Below, piece after piece: positions 44,325 through 52,867 of a DNA stretch of 64,000 nt. The notes beneath the pieces are model-generated. The model saw only the letters and a list, made by a program, of their open reading frames with translations, was not told the DNA's origin and did not search any database. Position 1 is the first letter of the stretch. The number at the start of each line of letters is the position of its first letter. The DNA comes from Clostridiales bacterium. GTDB taxonomy: Bacteria > Bacillota > Clostridia > UBA1381. Made by a program: the position numbers and the translations under genes. The stretch spans positions 26,504 to 90,503 of the forward strand of contig JAQXZB010000017.1 of the NCBI GenBank assembly GCA_029226975.1. The letters run 5' to 3'.

Positions 44325-44933
44325 ATGAAAATAAAAATCTGCGGGCTTACAAAGCCTGAGGAAGCGCGGTATTTAAACGAAAATAAGGTTGATTTTGCCG
44401 GTGTTGTGATGTTTTTCCCAAAAAGCAGGCGAAACACCGAGCCGGATATGGCAAAGCAAATCCTTTGCGCCCTTTCCCCGCAAATCAAGAAAACAGCGGT
44501 CGTTGTTTCCCCCACTCCGGAGCAGATTGGAATAATCGCCGGCTGCGGCTTTGATTATATTCAGATACACAGCACACTGTCCAAAGAAGTCCTTGACGCT
44601 TCTCCTCTGCCTATTTTAAAGGCATTTAACATAAGTGACATGGAACAATACGAATATTTTCATTCGGCGGACAAAATTCACGGTTATGTTTTCGATTCCC
44701 CTAAGCCGGGCAGCGGCAAGACCTTTGACTGGAATCTTGTCCGCTCCCTGCCCCGGGATGATAAGCTTTTTTTCCTGGCCGGCGGACTTGATCCCGAAAA
44801 TGTCAAAGATGCGATACGCGCCCTTAAGCCGGACGGTGTGGACATATCCTCCGGTGTGGAATATAAAAACGGGGGCAAAGACCCCCGTAAAATTGAGCTT
44901 TTCGTTAAAAATGTGCGCGAAGCGCTACTTTAG
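44325..44933 (+). CDS. trpF: Phosphoribosylanthranilate isomerase
   Basis: A 202-residue TIM-barrel enzyme of the tryptophan pathway that converts phosphoribosylanthranilate to CdRP in the cytoplasm. The landmarks are KICGLTKPEEA (3-13, catalytic Cys6), FFPKSRR, FDYIQIHS, FLAGGLDPENV and the phosphate-binding GVDISSGVE near the end. The open frame extends far upstream, but AGGGAGGG and the promoter place the start at 44325. It stands alone with no other trp gene nearby. Its last 4 bp overlap the end of the convergent sortase gene, and the sortase terminator lies inside its coding sequence. Confidence 0.93.
   Translation: MKIKICGLTKPEEARYLNENKVDFAGVVMFFPKSRRNTEPDMAKQILCALSPQIKKTAVVVSPTPEQIGIIAGCGFDYIQIHSTLSKEVLDASPLPILKAFNISDMEQYEYFHSADKIHGYVFDSPKPGSGKTFDWNLVRSLPRDDKLFFLAGGLDPENVKDAIRALKPDGVDISSGVEYKNGGKDPRKIELFVKNVREALL
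44869..44888 (-). terminator. Sortase terminator embedded in trpF
   Basis: ACGGGGG (44869-44875) and CCCCCGT (44882-44888) form a 7-bp G/C stem with a 6-base loop. On the minus strand it is followed by TTTTATATT, so it terminates the sortase transcript 40 bp past its stop, inside the opposite-strand trpF coding sequence. Confidence 0.8.
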
Positions 44934-45703
44934 CGGATACGGCGAGCCACCACAACGGTGCGCTCGTTTTTTTCATTATATGAGCAGGTGGACAGCGTGA
45001 GCAGCCTGTCGCCGAAATGCGCCGTTTTCCCGGTATCGTAATAGGCGCGGGATTTTACGGAATTTATAAATGCCTCAAATTCCTCCGGCGTCTGTGCGTC
45101 AATAAATTCGGTATAATACAATTCATCCTTTGATCCAACCACAGTCGTAAACACCGCAAAAATTTCATAAACTCCCTCCTCATACAGAGTATCAAAATTT
45201 ATGTTCGGGTGCTGCTCATAATATTCGCGGCTTTTATACTTTGTAAGGGCGGCAAACATTGCCCCGGAGCGCATATTATGACCGTATATAATCAAATTGG
45301 TACTCGGTCTTGACAGGTCGCACTGATAATCAAGATACGGCAGACCGTTGTCACTGTATTCCTTTTCAAAATTCCTGTGCAGATAATACTCGTTGCTTTG
45401 ATTACTGTACATAACGGGATAATCCACCTTTGTATCGGGAATTTTTATCCAGCCTACCATATCGGGATTTTTACTTGCCAGCTCGAAATACGCGTTAAGC
45501 ATTCCGTTTTGCGCGTATTTGGGCGGCTCGGTTTCGTTGGGAGCGGGAGTATCCTTGGGCGCGGCGTCCTTAACAATCTCCCGCAGTGCCGAAACATCGC
45601 TCTCAACCTTATAATCCTTATAAAAATAATTTCCTAAATACAGTGCGCAGAGCACAAAAATTAAAAGGGAAAGAAGCAATATGACCTTTTTGGCACGAGT
45701 CAT
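44930..45703 (-). CDS. srtB: Class B sortase
   Basis: A 257-residue transpeptidase anchored by one N-terminal membrane segment (about 6-27) with the catalytic domain outside. The active-site triad is visible: His142 in IIYGHNM, Cys240 in LSTCSY and Arg248 in ERTVVVARR. The overall layout (MVGWIKIPDTKVDYPVM, YYLHRNF) is the class B type. Sortases cut a C-terminal sorting motif and join the protein to the peptidoglycan cross-bridge. The gene directly upstream encodes a protein with an NPSTG motif, a natural substrate. AAGGAGG precedes the ATG. Confidence 0.92.
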   Translation of the reverse strand: MTRAKKVILLLSLLIFVLCALYLGNYFYKDYKVESDVSALREIVKDAAPKDTPAPNETEPPKYAQNGMLNAYFELASKNPDMVGWIKIPDTKVDYPVMYSNQSNEYYLHRNFEKEYSDNGLPYLDYQCDLSRPSTNLIIYGHNMRSGAMFAALTKYKSREYYEQHPNINFDTLYEEGVYEIFAVFTTVVGSKDELYYTEFIDAQTPEEFEAFINSVKSRAYYDTGKTAHFGDRLLTLSTCSYNEKNERTVVVARRIR

Positions 45704-45726
45704 ACTTATACCTCCTTCCCTAAATA

Positions 45727-45760
45727 ACAGACCCCTTTATCCGTAAATAAAAGGGGCTGT
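45727..45760 (-). terminator. Hairpin between the NPSTG protein and sortase genes
   Basis: ACAG-CCCCTTT pairs with AAAGGGG-CTGT with a one-base bulge around a loop of about 10 bases, 6 bp after the NPSTG-protein stop on the minus strand. The T tract is weak, so it may reduce rather than stop read-through into the sortase gene. Confidence 0.65.
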
Positions 45761-45765
45761 GTAAT

Positions 45766-46965
45766 TTACTGTTTCTTTTTTCTTGATGTGGTAACAACGT
45801 ATACCGCCGCACCTAAAGCACATACCGCAAGAGCCGCAATTCCCGCTATCGGAGCCGCATCACCCGTTGAAGGATTTTTCTTCGGTCCGGGGGTAGCCGT
45901 TGCTCCCGGCTTTATTGTCGCTGCAGCCGCTGTCTTGGGCTTTGCTGTTGTAGTTGCCGTCGCCGTTGCTGCATTGGGCGACTGGAACTGGATAAACGTG
46001 TTGCTGCCGCCCTCTATGGTCAGAGTATCACCCTCCGCAAGGGTTGTTATTACCGAGCTCTTATTTGCCACTCCGTTGCCCTTACTATCCTTTGTACTGT
46101 CAAGATTTGCCTGCATCTTCACCGTACCGTCCGAGCCTGAAACCATTACATAGCCGTTGCCGACAAGTCTGTATGAGCCGGGGGTTACCGTCTTAATTGC
46201 GCTGTCTGTGGGCTTCTTTGCTGTACAAAGTACGCTTATAACCTTTTCGGGAACGTCCGTCGGCTTAACCGTCGCACCGGGTGCGGCACTTGCTGTTGCC
46301 TGGGGTGCTGCCGTAGGTGCCTGAGTCGGTGCCGCACTGGGTGCTGCCGTAGGCGCATGGGTTGAGATGGGCTGTGCCGGGGCGTTTGCCGTCGGCGCCG
46401 CACTGGGCGCTGCCGTAGGCGTGAAATTACTCTTTACATCCGTATATTCAAGCTCCCATATAACATCCGTCGGCTCAACACTCAGCTTGCTTGTGTCCAC
46501 CGCGCTGTTTGCGCTCAGCTCAACTGTGTATGTAGTTTTTGAATTTATCTGTCCGAGCAGAATTTTCTTTGAGGTTTTGCCCGTTACGGCACTATCCTCG
46601 CTGTATATTACCTTTCCTCCGGCGGTCTTTACCGCATCGATTGTGAAATAATCCACCGCCGATACGCCCGACATACTCTCGTCCGTCTTTTCCGAAGCAG
46701 GCTCTGAAAGAATGAGTCTGAACTCCATTGTATTTGTATTAAAGTTTTTGCTGTCTATGGTAATTGTCTGAGTTGCCTTTGTTTCTTTCTTCTGGGCAAC
46801 CGTTTTCACATTGGTAAGCAAATTTGTAATATCCACATTTTCTGTTCTGCCGGAAATGTAGGTAAACGCATTATTGTTCACCGTAACACTGGTTGCGGCA
46901 AATGCGCTTGTCGCAAAGCAAAACACCATTGCTGCGGACATTGCTGCGGCAATCGTCTTTTTCAT
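45766..46965 (-). CDS. Sortase-anchored surface protein (NPSTG motif)
   Basis: A 399-residue secreted protein. Signal peptide MKKTIAAAMSAAMVFCFATS; an N-terminal beta-rich domain of about 150 residues; an Ala/Pro/Thr-rich linker (repeats of TAAPSAAPT); a second beta domain (about 240-330); then a complete sorting signal: NPSTGD, a hydrophobic stretch and the basic tail SRKKKQ. The frame is open to 47016, but AAAAGGAG before the ATG at 46965 and the signal peptide define the start. The function of the exposed domains is unknown. NPxTG is of the type used by clostridial class B sortases, and the sortase gene follows directly. Confidence 0.85.
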   Translation of the reverse strand: MKKTIAAAMSAAMVFCFATSAFAATSVTVNNNAFTYISGRTENVDITNLLTNVKTVAQKKETKATQTITIDSKNFNTNTMEFRLILSEPASEKTDESMSGVSAVDYFTIDAVKTAGGKVIYSEDSAVTGKTSKKILLGQINSKTTYTVELSANSAVDTSKLSVEPTDVIWELEYTDVKSNFTPTAAPSAAPTANAPAQPISTHAPTAAPSAAPTQAPTAAPQATASAAPGATVKPTDVPEKVISVLCTAKKPTDSAIKTVTPGSYRLVGNGYVMVSGSDGTVKMQANLDSTKDSKGNGVANKSSVITTLAEGDTLTIEGGSNTFIQFQSPNAATATATTTAKPKTAAAATIKPGATATPGPKKNPSTGDAAPIAGIAALAVCALGAAVYVVTTSRKKKQ

Positions 46966-47006
46966 GTCATATATCTCCTTTTGATAACGATTATAGTTCA
47001 AGCTAT

Positions 47007-47035
47007 ATAATAACACATTTTCCCGAATTTGTCAC
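47007..47035 (-). promoter_or_regulatory. Promoter of the NPSTG protein-sortase unit
   Basis: GTGACA (47030-47035), 17 bp, TATTAT (47007-47012) on the minus strand, each a 5-of-6 match. Confidence 0.8.
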
Positions 47036-47138
47036 TATATTATTTAAAAATTTTTTTCTTTCGTCACTATTCACAGTTTTTTAAAGGTTTTTTGTTTAAA
47101 TTTCATCTTGTTTTTTACTCTGAATTTTTACGGATTTA

Positions 47139-47147
47139 TGCTATAAT
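47139..47147 (+). promoter_or_regulatory. Extended -10 promoter of the HD-domain gene
   Basis: TGCTATAAT (TG at 47139, TATAAT 47142-47147) with no good -35, 30 bp before the start codon. The remainder of the 211-bp divergent gap holds only the opposing promoter. Confidence 0.65.
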
Positions 47148-47176
47148 TTTATTGTAGAAATTGCAAGGAGGATACA

Positions 47177-48364
47177 ATGGAAAAGCTCAATTATGAGCGG
47201 CTTTCACCCGCCGTTGAAGATAAAATTTCAAAAAAGCTGGGGCTTGACCCCCATGAGGACAAGGCAATACGCCGTTTTGACCGCCCTAAAGACCGCGCGT
47301 CTTTATGGAGAAGCGCATTTATAAAGGACATCGAAAAAATAATGCACTCTCCCTATTACAACCGCTATACCGATAAAACACAGGTGTTTTCACTCTATAA
47401 AAACGATGATATTTCACACCGCGCCTTTCATGTGCAGTTGGTTTCGAGAATTGCCCGAAACATCGGGAAAATGCTCTCTTTAGACTGCGAGCTTATCGAA
47501 GCAATCGCACTTGGGCATGACATAGGCCATACCCCTTTCGGTCATGCCGGGGAACGTTTTTTAAACGCGCTCTATCACAGGGAAACCGGCAGATACTTTA
47601 ATCATAACGTGCAAAGCGTCCGAGTTCTCGATAAGATTTTCCCCCTAAATCTGAGTCTGCAAACCTTAGACGGCATACTCTGCCACAACGGTGAAGCGGA
47701 ATTTATGGAATACCGCCCCGCACCGATAAAGGATTTTGCGGATTTTGACAGGCGGTGCGAGGAATGTTACAGGGATCAAAAAGCGATAAAGCGGCTTGTT
47801 CCCAACACTCTTGAGGGCTGCGTTGTAAGAATATGCGATATTATCGCCTATGTGGGCAAGGATCGCCAGGACGCTTTAAAAACCAATGCAATATCCAGCG
47901 AGGAATCCTTTGACGACTCGGTCATAGGGAAATTTAACGCTACCATTATAAATAATATGACTGTAAATATTGTGGAAAACAGCTTCGGCAAGGGCTTTAT
48001 ATGCATGGACAGGGAGCATTTTGACGCTCTTTCAAAGGCAAAGCGCGACAATTACAGCTCCATATACCTTACCGACTCCAACAATGAAATATACCAAACA
48101 AAAATCGCTCCAATGTTCGAGCGGCTTTATTACAGGCTTTTGGAGGATTTAAAGTCAAAAAACCGCCGCTCCCCCATATTCTCGCATCATATCGAATTTA
48201 TCAAAAATGCGAATAAGGTCAGGGAAAGCGGCGATTACGAGGCAGAGGAGCCCAACCAAATCGTTGTGGACTACATTGCCAGTATGACCGATGATTATTT
48301 CATTGATTTATATACACATCTGTTCGGCGATCCGGGGCTTTCATATATCCCATATTTCGGTTAA
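47177..48364 (+). CDS. HD-domain deoxynucleoside triphosphate triphosphohydrolase (dGTPase family)
   Basis: A 395-residue cytoplasmic HD-superfamily hydrolase. The metal-binding residues are visible: HRAFHVQLVSRIAR (His81), the HD pair in ALGHDIGHTPFGHAGE (His114, Asp115) and a later Asp in CDIIAYVGKDRQD near 217. The N-terminal RPKDRASLWRSAFIKDIEKI is the family's regulatory region. Members split dNTPs to deoxynucleoside and triphosphate and help balance the dNTP pool. It ends 2 bp from the convergent proC stop. AAGGAGG precedes the ATG. Confidence 0.9.
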   Translation: MEKLNYERLSPAVEDKISKKLGLDPHEDKAIRRFDRPKDRASLWRSAFIKDIEKIMHSPYYNRYTDKTQVFSLYKNDDISHRAFHVQLVSRIARNIGKMLSLDCELIEAIALGHDIGHTPFGHAGERFLNALYHRETGRYFNHNVQSVRVLDKIFPLNLSLQTLDGILCHNGEAEFMEYRPAPIKDFADFDRRCEECYRDQKAIKRLVPNTLEGCVVRICDIIAYVGKDRQDALKTNAISSEESFDDSVIGKFNATIINNMTVNIVENSFGKGFICMDREHFDALSKAKRDNYSSIYLTDSNNEIYQTKIAPMFERLYYRLLEDLKSKNRRSPIFSHHIEFIKNANKVRESGDYEAEEPNQIVVDYIASMTDDYFIDLYTHLFGDPGLSYIPYFG

Positions 48365-48366
48365 GG

Positions 48367-49161
48367 TCACATATTTTTTGACTTTTCAATGCATACCTGC
48401 ATTGCCTTTATCACAGCGCTTCTCATGCCGCCCTCCTCAAGGGCGGCAACCGCGTCTATGGTCGTTCCGCCCGGAGAGCATACCATATCCTTAAGCTCTG
48501 CCGGATGCTTTCCGGTTTCAAGCACCATCTTAGCACTTCCCAAAACCGCCTGTGCCGCAAAGGTATATGCCTTGTCCCTCGGCATTGCGCCCATTACCGC
48601 CGCATCTGCCATGGCTTCTATAAGCATAAACACATACGCCGGGGACGAGCCGCTCACCGCCGTTACGGTGTCCATAAGCTGTTCGCTTACAAGCTCGGCT
48701 CTTCCGAAGCTTGCAAATATTTCAAGAACAGTCTGCTTTTCTTCCGGCAAAACCCTGTCATTGGGAGTTATTCCCGACATACCCTCGCCCACAAGCGCCG
48801 GAGTATTGGGCATAACTCTTACAAGCTTAACTTCTCTTCCAAAGGCCGCCGAAAGCTTTTCAAGGCTCTGACCGGCAGCAATTGAAATTATAAGAGTGCT
48901 TTCATTAACCTCGCCTTTTATCTCATCTATTACCTTGTAAATAACGCCCGGCTTTACCGACAAAATAAGTATATCCGCCGTTTTTGCAACATATTTATTG
49001 TCCAAAGACGTATTCACTCCGTATTTTTCATGGGTCTTTTTAAGCCCCTCCTCATTTACATCGGAAACATATATGCTCTCAGGCGCGGCGATACCGTTTT
49101 TTATAATTCCGCCGATTATCGCGCCGCCCATATTTCCGTTTCCTATAAAACCAATCTTCAT
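48367..49161 (-). CDS. proC: Pyrroline-5-carboxylate reductase
   Basis: A 264-residue enzyme that reduces pyrroline-5-carboxylate to proline with NAD(P)H. The Rossmann start MKIGFIGNGNMGGAIIGG is clear. The C-terminal dimer domain has the family signature VSGSSPAYVFMLIEAMADA and the end motif SPGGTTIDAVAALEEGG. It is the last gene of the pyrH-to-proC run, 14 bp after the M24 peptidase gene. No proA or proB is seen in the window. Confidence 0.96.
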   Translation of the reverse strand: MKIGFIGNGNMGGAIIGGIIKNGIAAPESIYVSDVNEEGLKKTHEKYGVNTSLDNKYVAKTADILILSVKPGVIYKVIDEIKGEVNESTLIISIAAGQSLEKLSAAFGREVKLVRVMPNTPALVGEGMSGITPNDRVLPEEKQTVLEIFASFGRAELVSEQLMDTVTAVSGSSPAYVFMLIEAMADAAVMGAMPRDKAYTFAAQAVLGSAKMVLETGKHPAELKDMVCSPGGTTIDAVAALEEGGMRSAVIKAMQVCIEKSKNM

Positions 49162-49175
49162 TTCCCTGTCCTCCC

Positions 49176-50222
49176 TTAAAGTATAATCAAAGATTTTTCC
49201 GAACGCGTCAGATTTATTGCTCTGCCGTCTTTTATGGCTACAACGTCCTCAATGCGCACTCCGCCCAGTCCCTCAACATATATTCCCGGCTCAACGGTTA
49301 TAACGTTTCCGTTTTGTATTATATCCTCGCTTTTGGGCGAAAAATTCGGTGCTTCATGAATTTCTATGCCCACGCTGTGTCCAAGCGAGTGTCCGAAGCA
49401 TTCGCCCCATCCGGCGTCCTCGATTATTTTCCTTGCCGCCGCGTCCGCATCAGAGCATTTTTCCCCGGCGGCTATAAAATCCAGAGCCGCACACTGCGCC
49501 TTAAGCACAATATTATATATATCGCAAAGCTTTGGGGATACGGCGCCCACGCCCACAGTTCGGGTCATGTCCGAGCAGTAGCCGTCCAAAACACAGCCGA
49601 AATCCAATGTTAAGAAATCTCCGTTTTCCACCGGCTTGTCCGTTGCAATACCGTGGGGCATTGCCGAGCGCACCCCGGAGGCGGCTATTGTGTCAAAGGA
49701 AAGTGCCGAGGCACCGTTTTTCTTCATGAAAAACTCCAATTCAAGAGCAATTTCCCGCTCCGTTTTTCCGGGACGTATATGCTCTAAAATATGCAAAAAC
49801 GCTTCATCACCCAAGCGTTCCGCTTCGGCTATGCGCCTTATTTCCTCCTCGTCCTTTATGCGGCGGGGATCGGATATGCGCTTTTGCATCTTGACAAGCT
49901 CAATATCTGAGGGAATTTTCTCTCTTATACGCTGCATTTTGCCGACGCTTAAATTTTCTTCCTCAAAGCCCAGCCTTTTTACGCCTGATTTTTCAATAAC
50001 CTTTTCAAGCCCCTTTGAAATATCCCAAAGCTCAAAATCCGCCGCCTGTTCCTTCGCCTGAATTGTATAGCGTGAGTCGGTTATAATATACTGCTCATCA
50101 TGGGAAATGAGCAAATATGCGTCCTCGCTTCTAAAGCCGCTGTAATAAAATATATTGGGAAAGCTTGATATAAGCACTCCCTCATTATCATCAAGCATCT
50201 CACGAAGCTTTTGTGTTCTCAT
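49176..50222 (-). CDS. M24B family Xaa-Pro aminopeptidase
   Basis: A 348-residue cytoplasmic metallopeptidase of the pita-bread fold that removes an N-terminal residue before proline. The N-terminal creatinase-like domain covers 1-125. The five metal ligands are present: the two Asp in LDFGCVLDGYCSDMTRT, the His in GHSLGHSVGIEIHE, and the Glu in ITVEPGIYV and VRIEDVV. The ATG at 50222 is preferred over that at 50228, because it is 8 bp from GAGGAG and overlaps the aroQ stop by one base (TGATG), giving translational coupling. Confidence 0.92.
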   Translation of the reverse strand: MRTQKLREMLDDNEGVLISSFPNIFYYSGFRSEDAYLLISHDEQYIITDSRYTIQAKEQAADFELWDISKGLEKVIEKSGVKRLGFEEENLSVGKMQRIREKIPSDIELVKMQKRISDPRRIKDEEEIRRIAEAERLGDEAFLHILEHIRPGKTEREIALELEFFMKKNGASALSFDTIAASGVRSAMPHGIATDKPVENGDFLTLDFGCVLDGYCSDMTRTVGVGAVSPKLCDIYNIVLKAQCAALDFIAAGEKCSDADAAARKIIEDAGWGECFGHSLGHSVGIEIHEAPNFSPKSEDIIQNGNVITVEPGIYVEGLGGVRIEDVVAIKDGRAINLTRSEKSLIIL

Positions 50223-50659
50223 CAGCATTTCTCCTCACCTGCCAGAAATTCAAGCGCCAGCTCATAGCCCTTAAAGCCCAAGCCGCATATCTGCCCTGTG
50301 CACTCCGGCGCGGTAACGGAGGTATGGCGAAATTCCTCGCGCTTATGTATATTAGAGATATGCACCTCCACTGCCGGCAGCTTTACCGACGCAAGAGCGT
50401 CCCGTATGGCATAGGAATAATGGGTAAATGCTCCGGGATTTATTATAATTCCGTCAAAAATGTTAAGCGCCTGCTGAATTTGGGTACATATTTCCCCCTC
50501 GATATTGCTTTGGAAAAAATCAACCTCAACTCCAAGCTCCCGTGCTTTTCTTCTGATATTGTTCTCCAAATCCTCCAGGGTACTGTTTCCGTATATGCCC
50601 GGCTCTCTTATGCCGAGCATATTCAGATTTACACCGTTTATTACAAGATATTTTTTCAC
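50222..50659 (-). CDS. aroQ: Type II 3-dehydroquinate dehydratase
   Basis: A 145-residue dodecameric enzyme that dehydrates 3-dehydroquinate to 3-dehydroshikimate in the shikimate pathway. The motifs are NGVNLNMLG (8-16), GIYG with the catalytic Tyr near 24, NPGAFTHYSYAIRDA with the catalytic His, and VEVHISN. It overlaps ispG by 4 bp and the M24 peptidase gene by 1 bp, so translation is probably coupled. Confidence 0.96.
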   Translation of the reverse strand: MKKYLVINGVNLNMLGIREPGIYGNSTLEDLENNIRRKARELGVEVDFFQSNIEGEICTQIQQALNIFDGIIINPGAFTHYSYAIRDALASVKLPAVEVHISNIHKREEFRHTSVTAPECTGQICGLGFKGYELALEFLAGEEKC

Positions 50660-51702
50660 AGCTTTTCAATCTCCTTCATCAATTCATCAACCAGTTCATT
50701 TTCGGGAACCTTGCGGATTATTTCTCCCTTTCTGAAAATAAGCCCCTCGCCCTTGCCGCCGGCAATGCCTATATCCGCCTCCCGCGCTTCGCCCGGGCCG
50801 TTTACGGCACAGCCCATAACCGCGACCTTTATGGGCTTATCCATGCCCGCAAGCCGCCTTTCAACCTCCTGTGCGGCTGCGATAAGATTTATCTGCGTTC
50901 TTCCGCAGGTCGGGCATGATACAAGGTTTACCCCCTGCTTTCTCATTTTAAGCATACGCTGTATGTCATAAGCGGCATATATCTCCTCTATGGGGTCTGC
51001 CGTCAGTGACACGCGCATTGTATCGCCTATCCCCTCCGACAGCAGTGTTCCTATGCCTATAGCGGATTTTATCGTACCGCTTCTTAATGTTCCCGCCTCG
51101 GTCACTCCTATATGCAGAGGAATATCGGATATTTCATTAAATTTCCTGTACGCATCAATGGTTGTTGGAACATCTGAAACCTTTATCGAAACCACCACAT
51201 CGTAAAAATTCAGCCTGTCAAGAATTTCAACATGGCTCATTGCGCTCTCAACAAGGGCTTCGGCACACACTCCGCCGTATTTTTCCAAAAGCTTTTTATC
51301 CAGCGAGCCGCCGTTTACACCTATTCTTATGGGTATTTCACGCTCCCTTGCCATGGTTACTACCTGGCGCACTCTGTCCTCGGAGCCTATGTTTCCCGGA
51401 TTTATTCTGACCTTATCCGCGCCGTTTTTCATACACTCTATTGCAAGGCGGTAATCAAAATGAATATCTGCCACAAGCGGTATGTGTATAAGCTTTTTGA
51501 TTTTTTCCACAGCTTGTGCCGCTTCCATATCCGGCACAGCAACCCTTATAATCTCGCAGCCCGCTTCTTCAAGGCGCAGTATCTGCTCGGCTGTTTTTTT
51601 TGCGTCGCGGGTATCGGTATTGCACATGGACTGTATTGCCACAGGGTTATTGCCACCGATTTTCACGCCGCCTATATTAACTTCTCTTTTTTGCTTTCTC
51701 AT
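50656..51702 (-). CDS. ispG: 4-hydroxy-3-methylbut-2-en-1-yl diphosphate synthase
   Basis: A 348-residue iron-sulfur enzyme of the MEP isoprenoid pathway that reduces ME-cPP to HMBPP. The N-terminal TIM barrel starts KREVNIGGVKIGGNNPVAIQ. The [4Fe-4S] ligands are in CPTCGRTQ (two Cys) and GCAVNGPGEAREAD (third Cys). Together with dxr in the same operon it shows the organism uses the MEP route. It lies 11 bp after rseP. Confidence 0.97.
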   Translation of the reverse strand: MRKQKREVNIGGVKIGGNNPVAIQSMCNTDTRDAKKTAEQILRLEEAGCEIIRVAVPDMEAAQAVEKIKKLIHIPLVADIHFDYRLAIECMKNGADKVRINPGNIGSEDRVRQVVTMAREREIPIRIGVNGGSLDKKLLEKYGGVCAEALVESAMSHVEILDRLNFYDVVVSIKVSDVPTTIDAYRKFNEISDIPLHIGVTEAGTLRSGTIKSAIGIGTLLSEGIGDTMRVSLTADPIEEIYAAYDIQRMLKMRKQGVNLVSCPTCGRTQINLIAAAQEVERRLAGMDKPIKVAVMGCAVNGPGEAREADIGIAGGKGEGLIFRKGEIIRKVPENELVDELMKEIEKL

Positions 51703-51713
51703 TTATCCATACC

Positions 51714-52865
51714 CTACTTTACAAATAATTTTACTATATCGTTATATGAAACAAATATTATAAGCCCGATGAGCAAAAGCATTCCTATGGCATGAACCAT
51801 GCCCTCCTTTTCCGGAGGAATGGGCTTTCTTCTCACAAGCTCTATGAGCATAAAGAACAGTCTGCCGCCGTCCAACGCCGGAATGGGCAAAAGATTAAAC
51901 ACACCTAAGTTTATTGTCAAAAGCGCAATCAAATTCAGAACATACAGCCAGCTGTAACTGCCCTGATTAACCGCATTGTTAACCTCCTTTACAATACCCA
52001 CAGGTCCCGACATTTCACTGACGCCCACCTTGCCTGTCACCATACCCCACAGGGATTGATAAACAAGCTTTACCACAAACTTCGTTTCATGCCATGCCTC
52101 GCCCCATACGTTAAGGAAGGTTACGTCCTCGGTTTTGGGCGTAAAGCCTATGATATAGCGTGTGCTTTCCTGGGGAATACCGATTTTGTCCTCCTGCTTT
52201 GGGGTATCCTCATCGTATTCTATATATTTTGTACTTCCATGTCCGTTTATCTCGTCATAGTATTCTATATTATCCTCCAGATATGTTATGCGGATCTTCT
52301 GCTCGGTGGGTCTGATTGTAAAATCAAGCTTTTCTCCGCCGCGCTTAACGGTTATGGCCGCTTCCTCGTCCTTTGAAAAATCTCTTGTATACAGTGTTAT
52401 ATCATCATAAAAGCTTACGTTTTTACCGTTTATCTCAACTATTTTATCCCCCGGCAGTATTCCCGCATCGGCGATATAGCTGTTTTCCACAACCGTATCG
52501 ACGGTGTTGGTATATATGGGCGAGGTTGCCGGAACTATTGCCAAAAAGAGCAAAAAGCCCAGTATAACATTGAAAACTCCGCCCGCCATAACAACAAGCA
52601 TACGCTTCCATACCGCCTGATTTGAAAACGCCCTCGGGTCGTCCGAGTCCTCGTCCTCACCCTCGAATTTACAGTACCCGCCCAAAGGAATTGCCCTTAC
52701 GGAATACTGTATTTCGCTCTTTTTGGACTTTAACAGCACAGGTCCGAAGCCTATGGCATATTCAAGTATTTTGAAATTAAGCGCTCTTGCCACTATATAA
52801 TGTCCGAACTCATGCAGGGACACCATAACAAGAAACATAATAATAGTTACTATTGCAGTTACCAA
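51714..52865 (-). CDS. rseP: Site-2 zinc metalloprotease RseP (M50)
   Basis: A 383-residue intramembrane protease. The zinc motif HEFGH (His18, Glu19, His22) lies in the first membrane helix, and the third ligand region NLLPIPALDGGR is near 312-323. A PDZ domain sits between about 110 and 200 (ILPGDKIVEINGK). Members cleave anti-sigma factors and residual signal peptides within the membrane. The start appears to be TTG at 52865, 9 bp after GGAG. The position between dxr and ispG is the usual one. Confidence 0.94.
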   Translation of the reverse strand: MVTAIVTIIMFLVMVSLHEFGHYIVARALNFKILEYAIGFGPVLLKSKKSEIQYSVRAIPLGGYCKFEGEDEDSDDPRAFSNQAVWKRMLVVMAGGVFNVILGFLLFLAIVPATSPIYTNTVDTVVENSYIADAGILPGDKIVEINGKNVSFYDDITLYTRDFSKDEEAAITVKRGGEKLDFTIRPTEQKIRITYLEDNIEYYDEINGHGSTKYIEYDEDTPKQEDKIGIPQESTRYIIGFTPKTEDVTFLNVWGEAWHETKFVVKLVYQSLWGMVTGKVGVSEMSGPVGIVKEVNNAVNQGSYSWLYVLNLIALLTINLGVFNLLPIPALDGGRLFFMLIELVRRKPIPPEKEGMVHAIGMLLLIGLIIFVSYNDIVKLFVK

Positions 52866-52867
52866 AG

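Noticed and set aside
45788..46153. Plus-strand open frame of 121 codons rich in Val and Ala.
   Set aside because: It is the antisense shadow of the Ala/Pro/Thr-rich NPSTG protein.
46250..46440. Short repeated sequence that could be taken for a CRISPR array or satellite.
   Set aside because: The repeats are codons of an in-frame TAAPSAAPT linker; unit length varies and there are no spacers.
48429..48449. G/C-rich hairpin inside proC as an operon terminator.
   Set aside because: It lies in coding sequence about 60 bp before the stop and has no T run on the transcribed strand.
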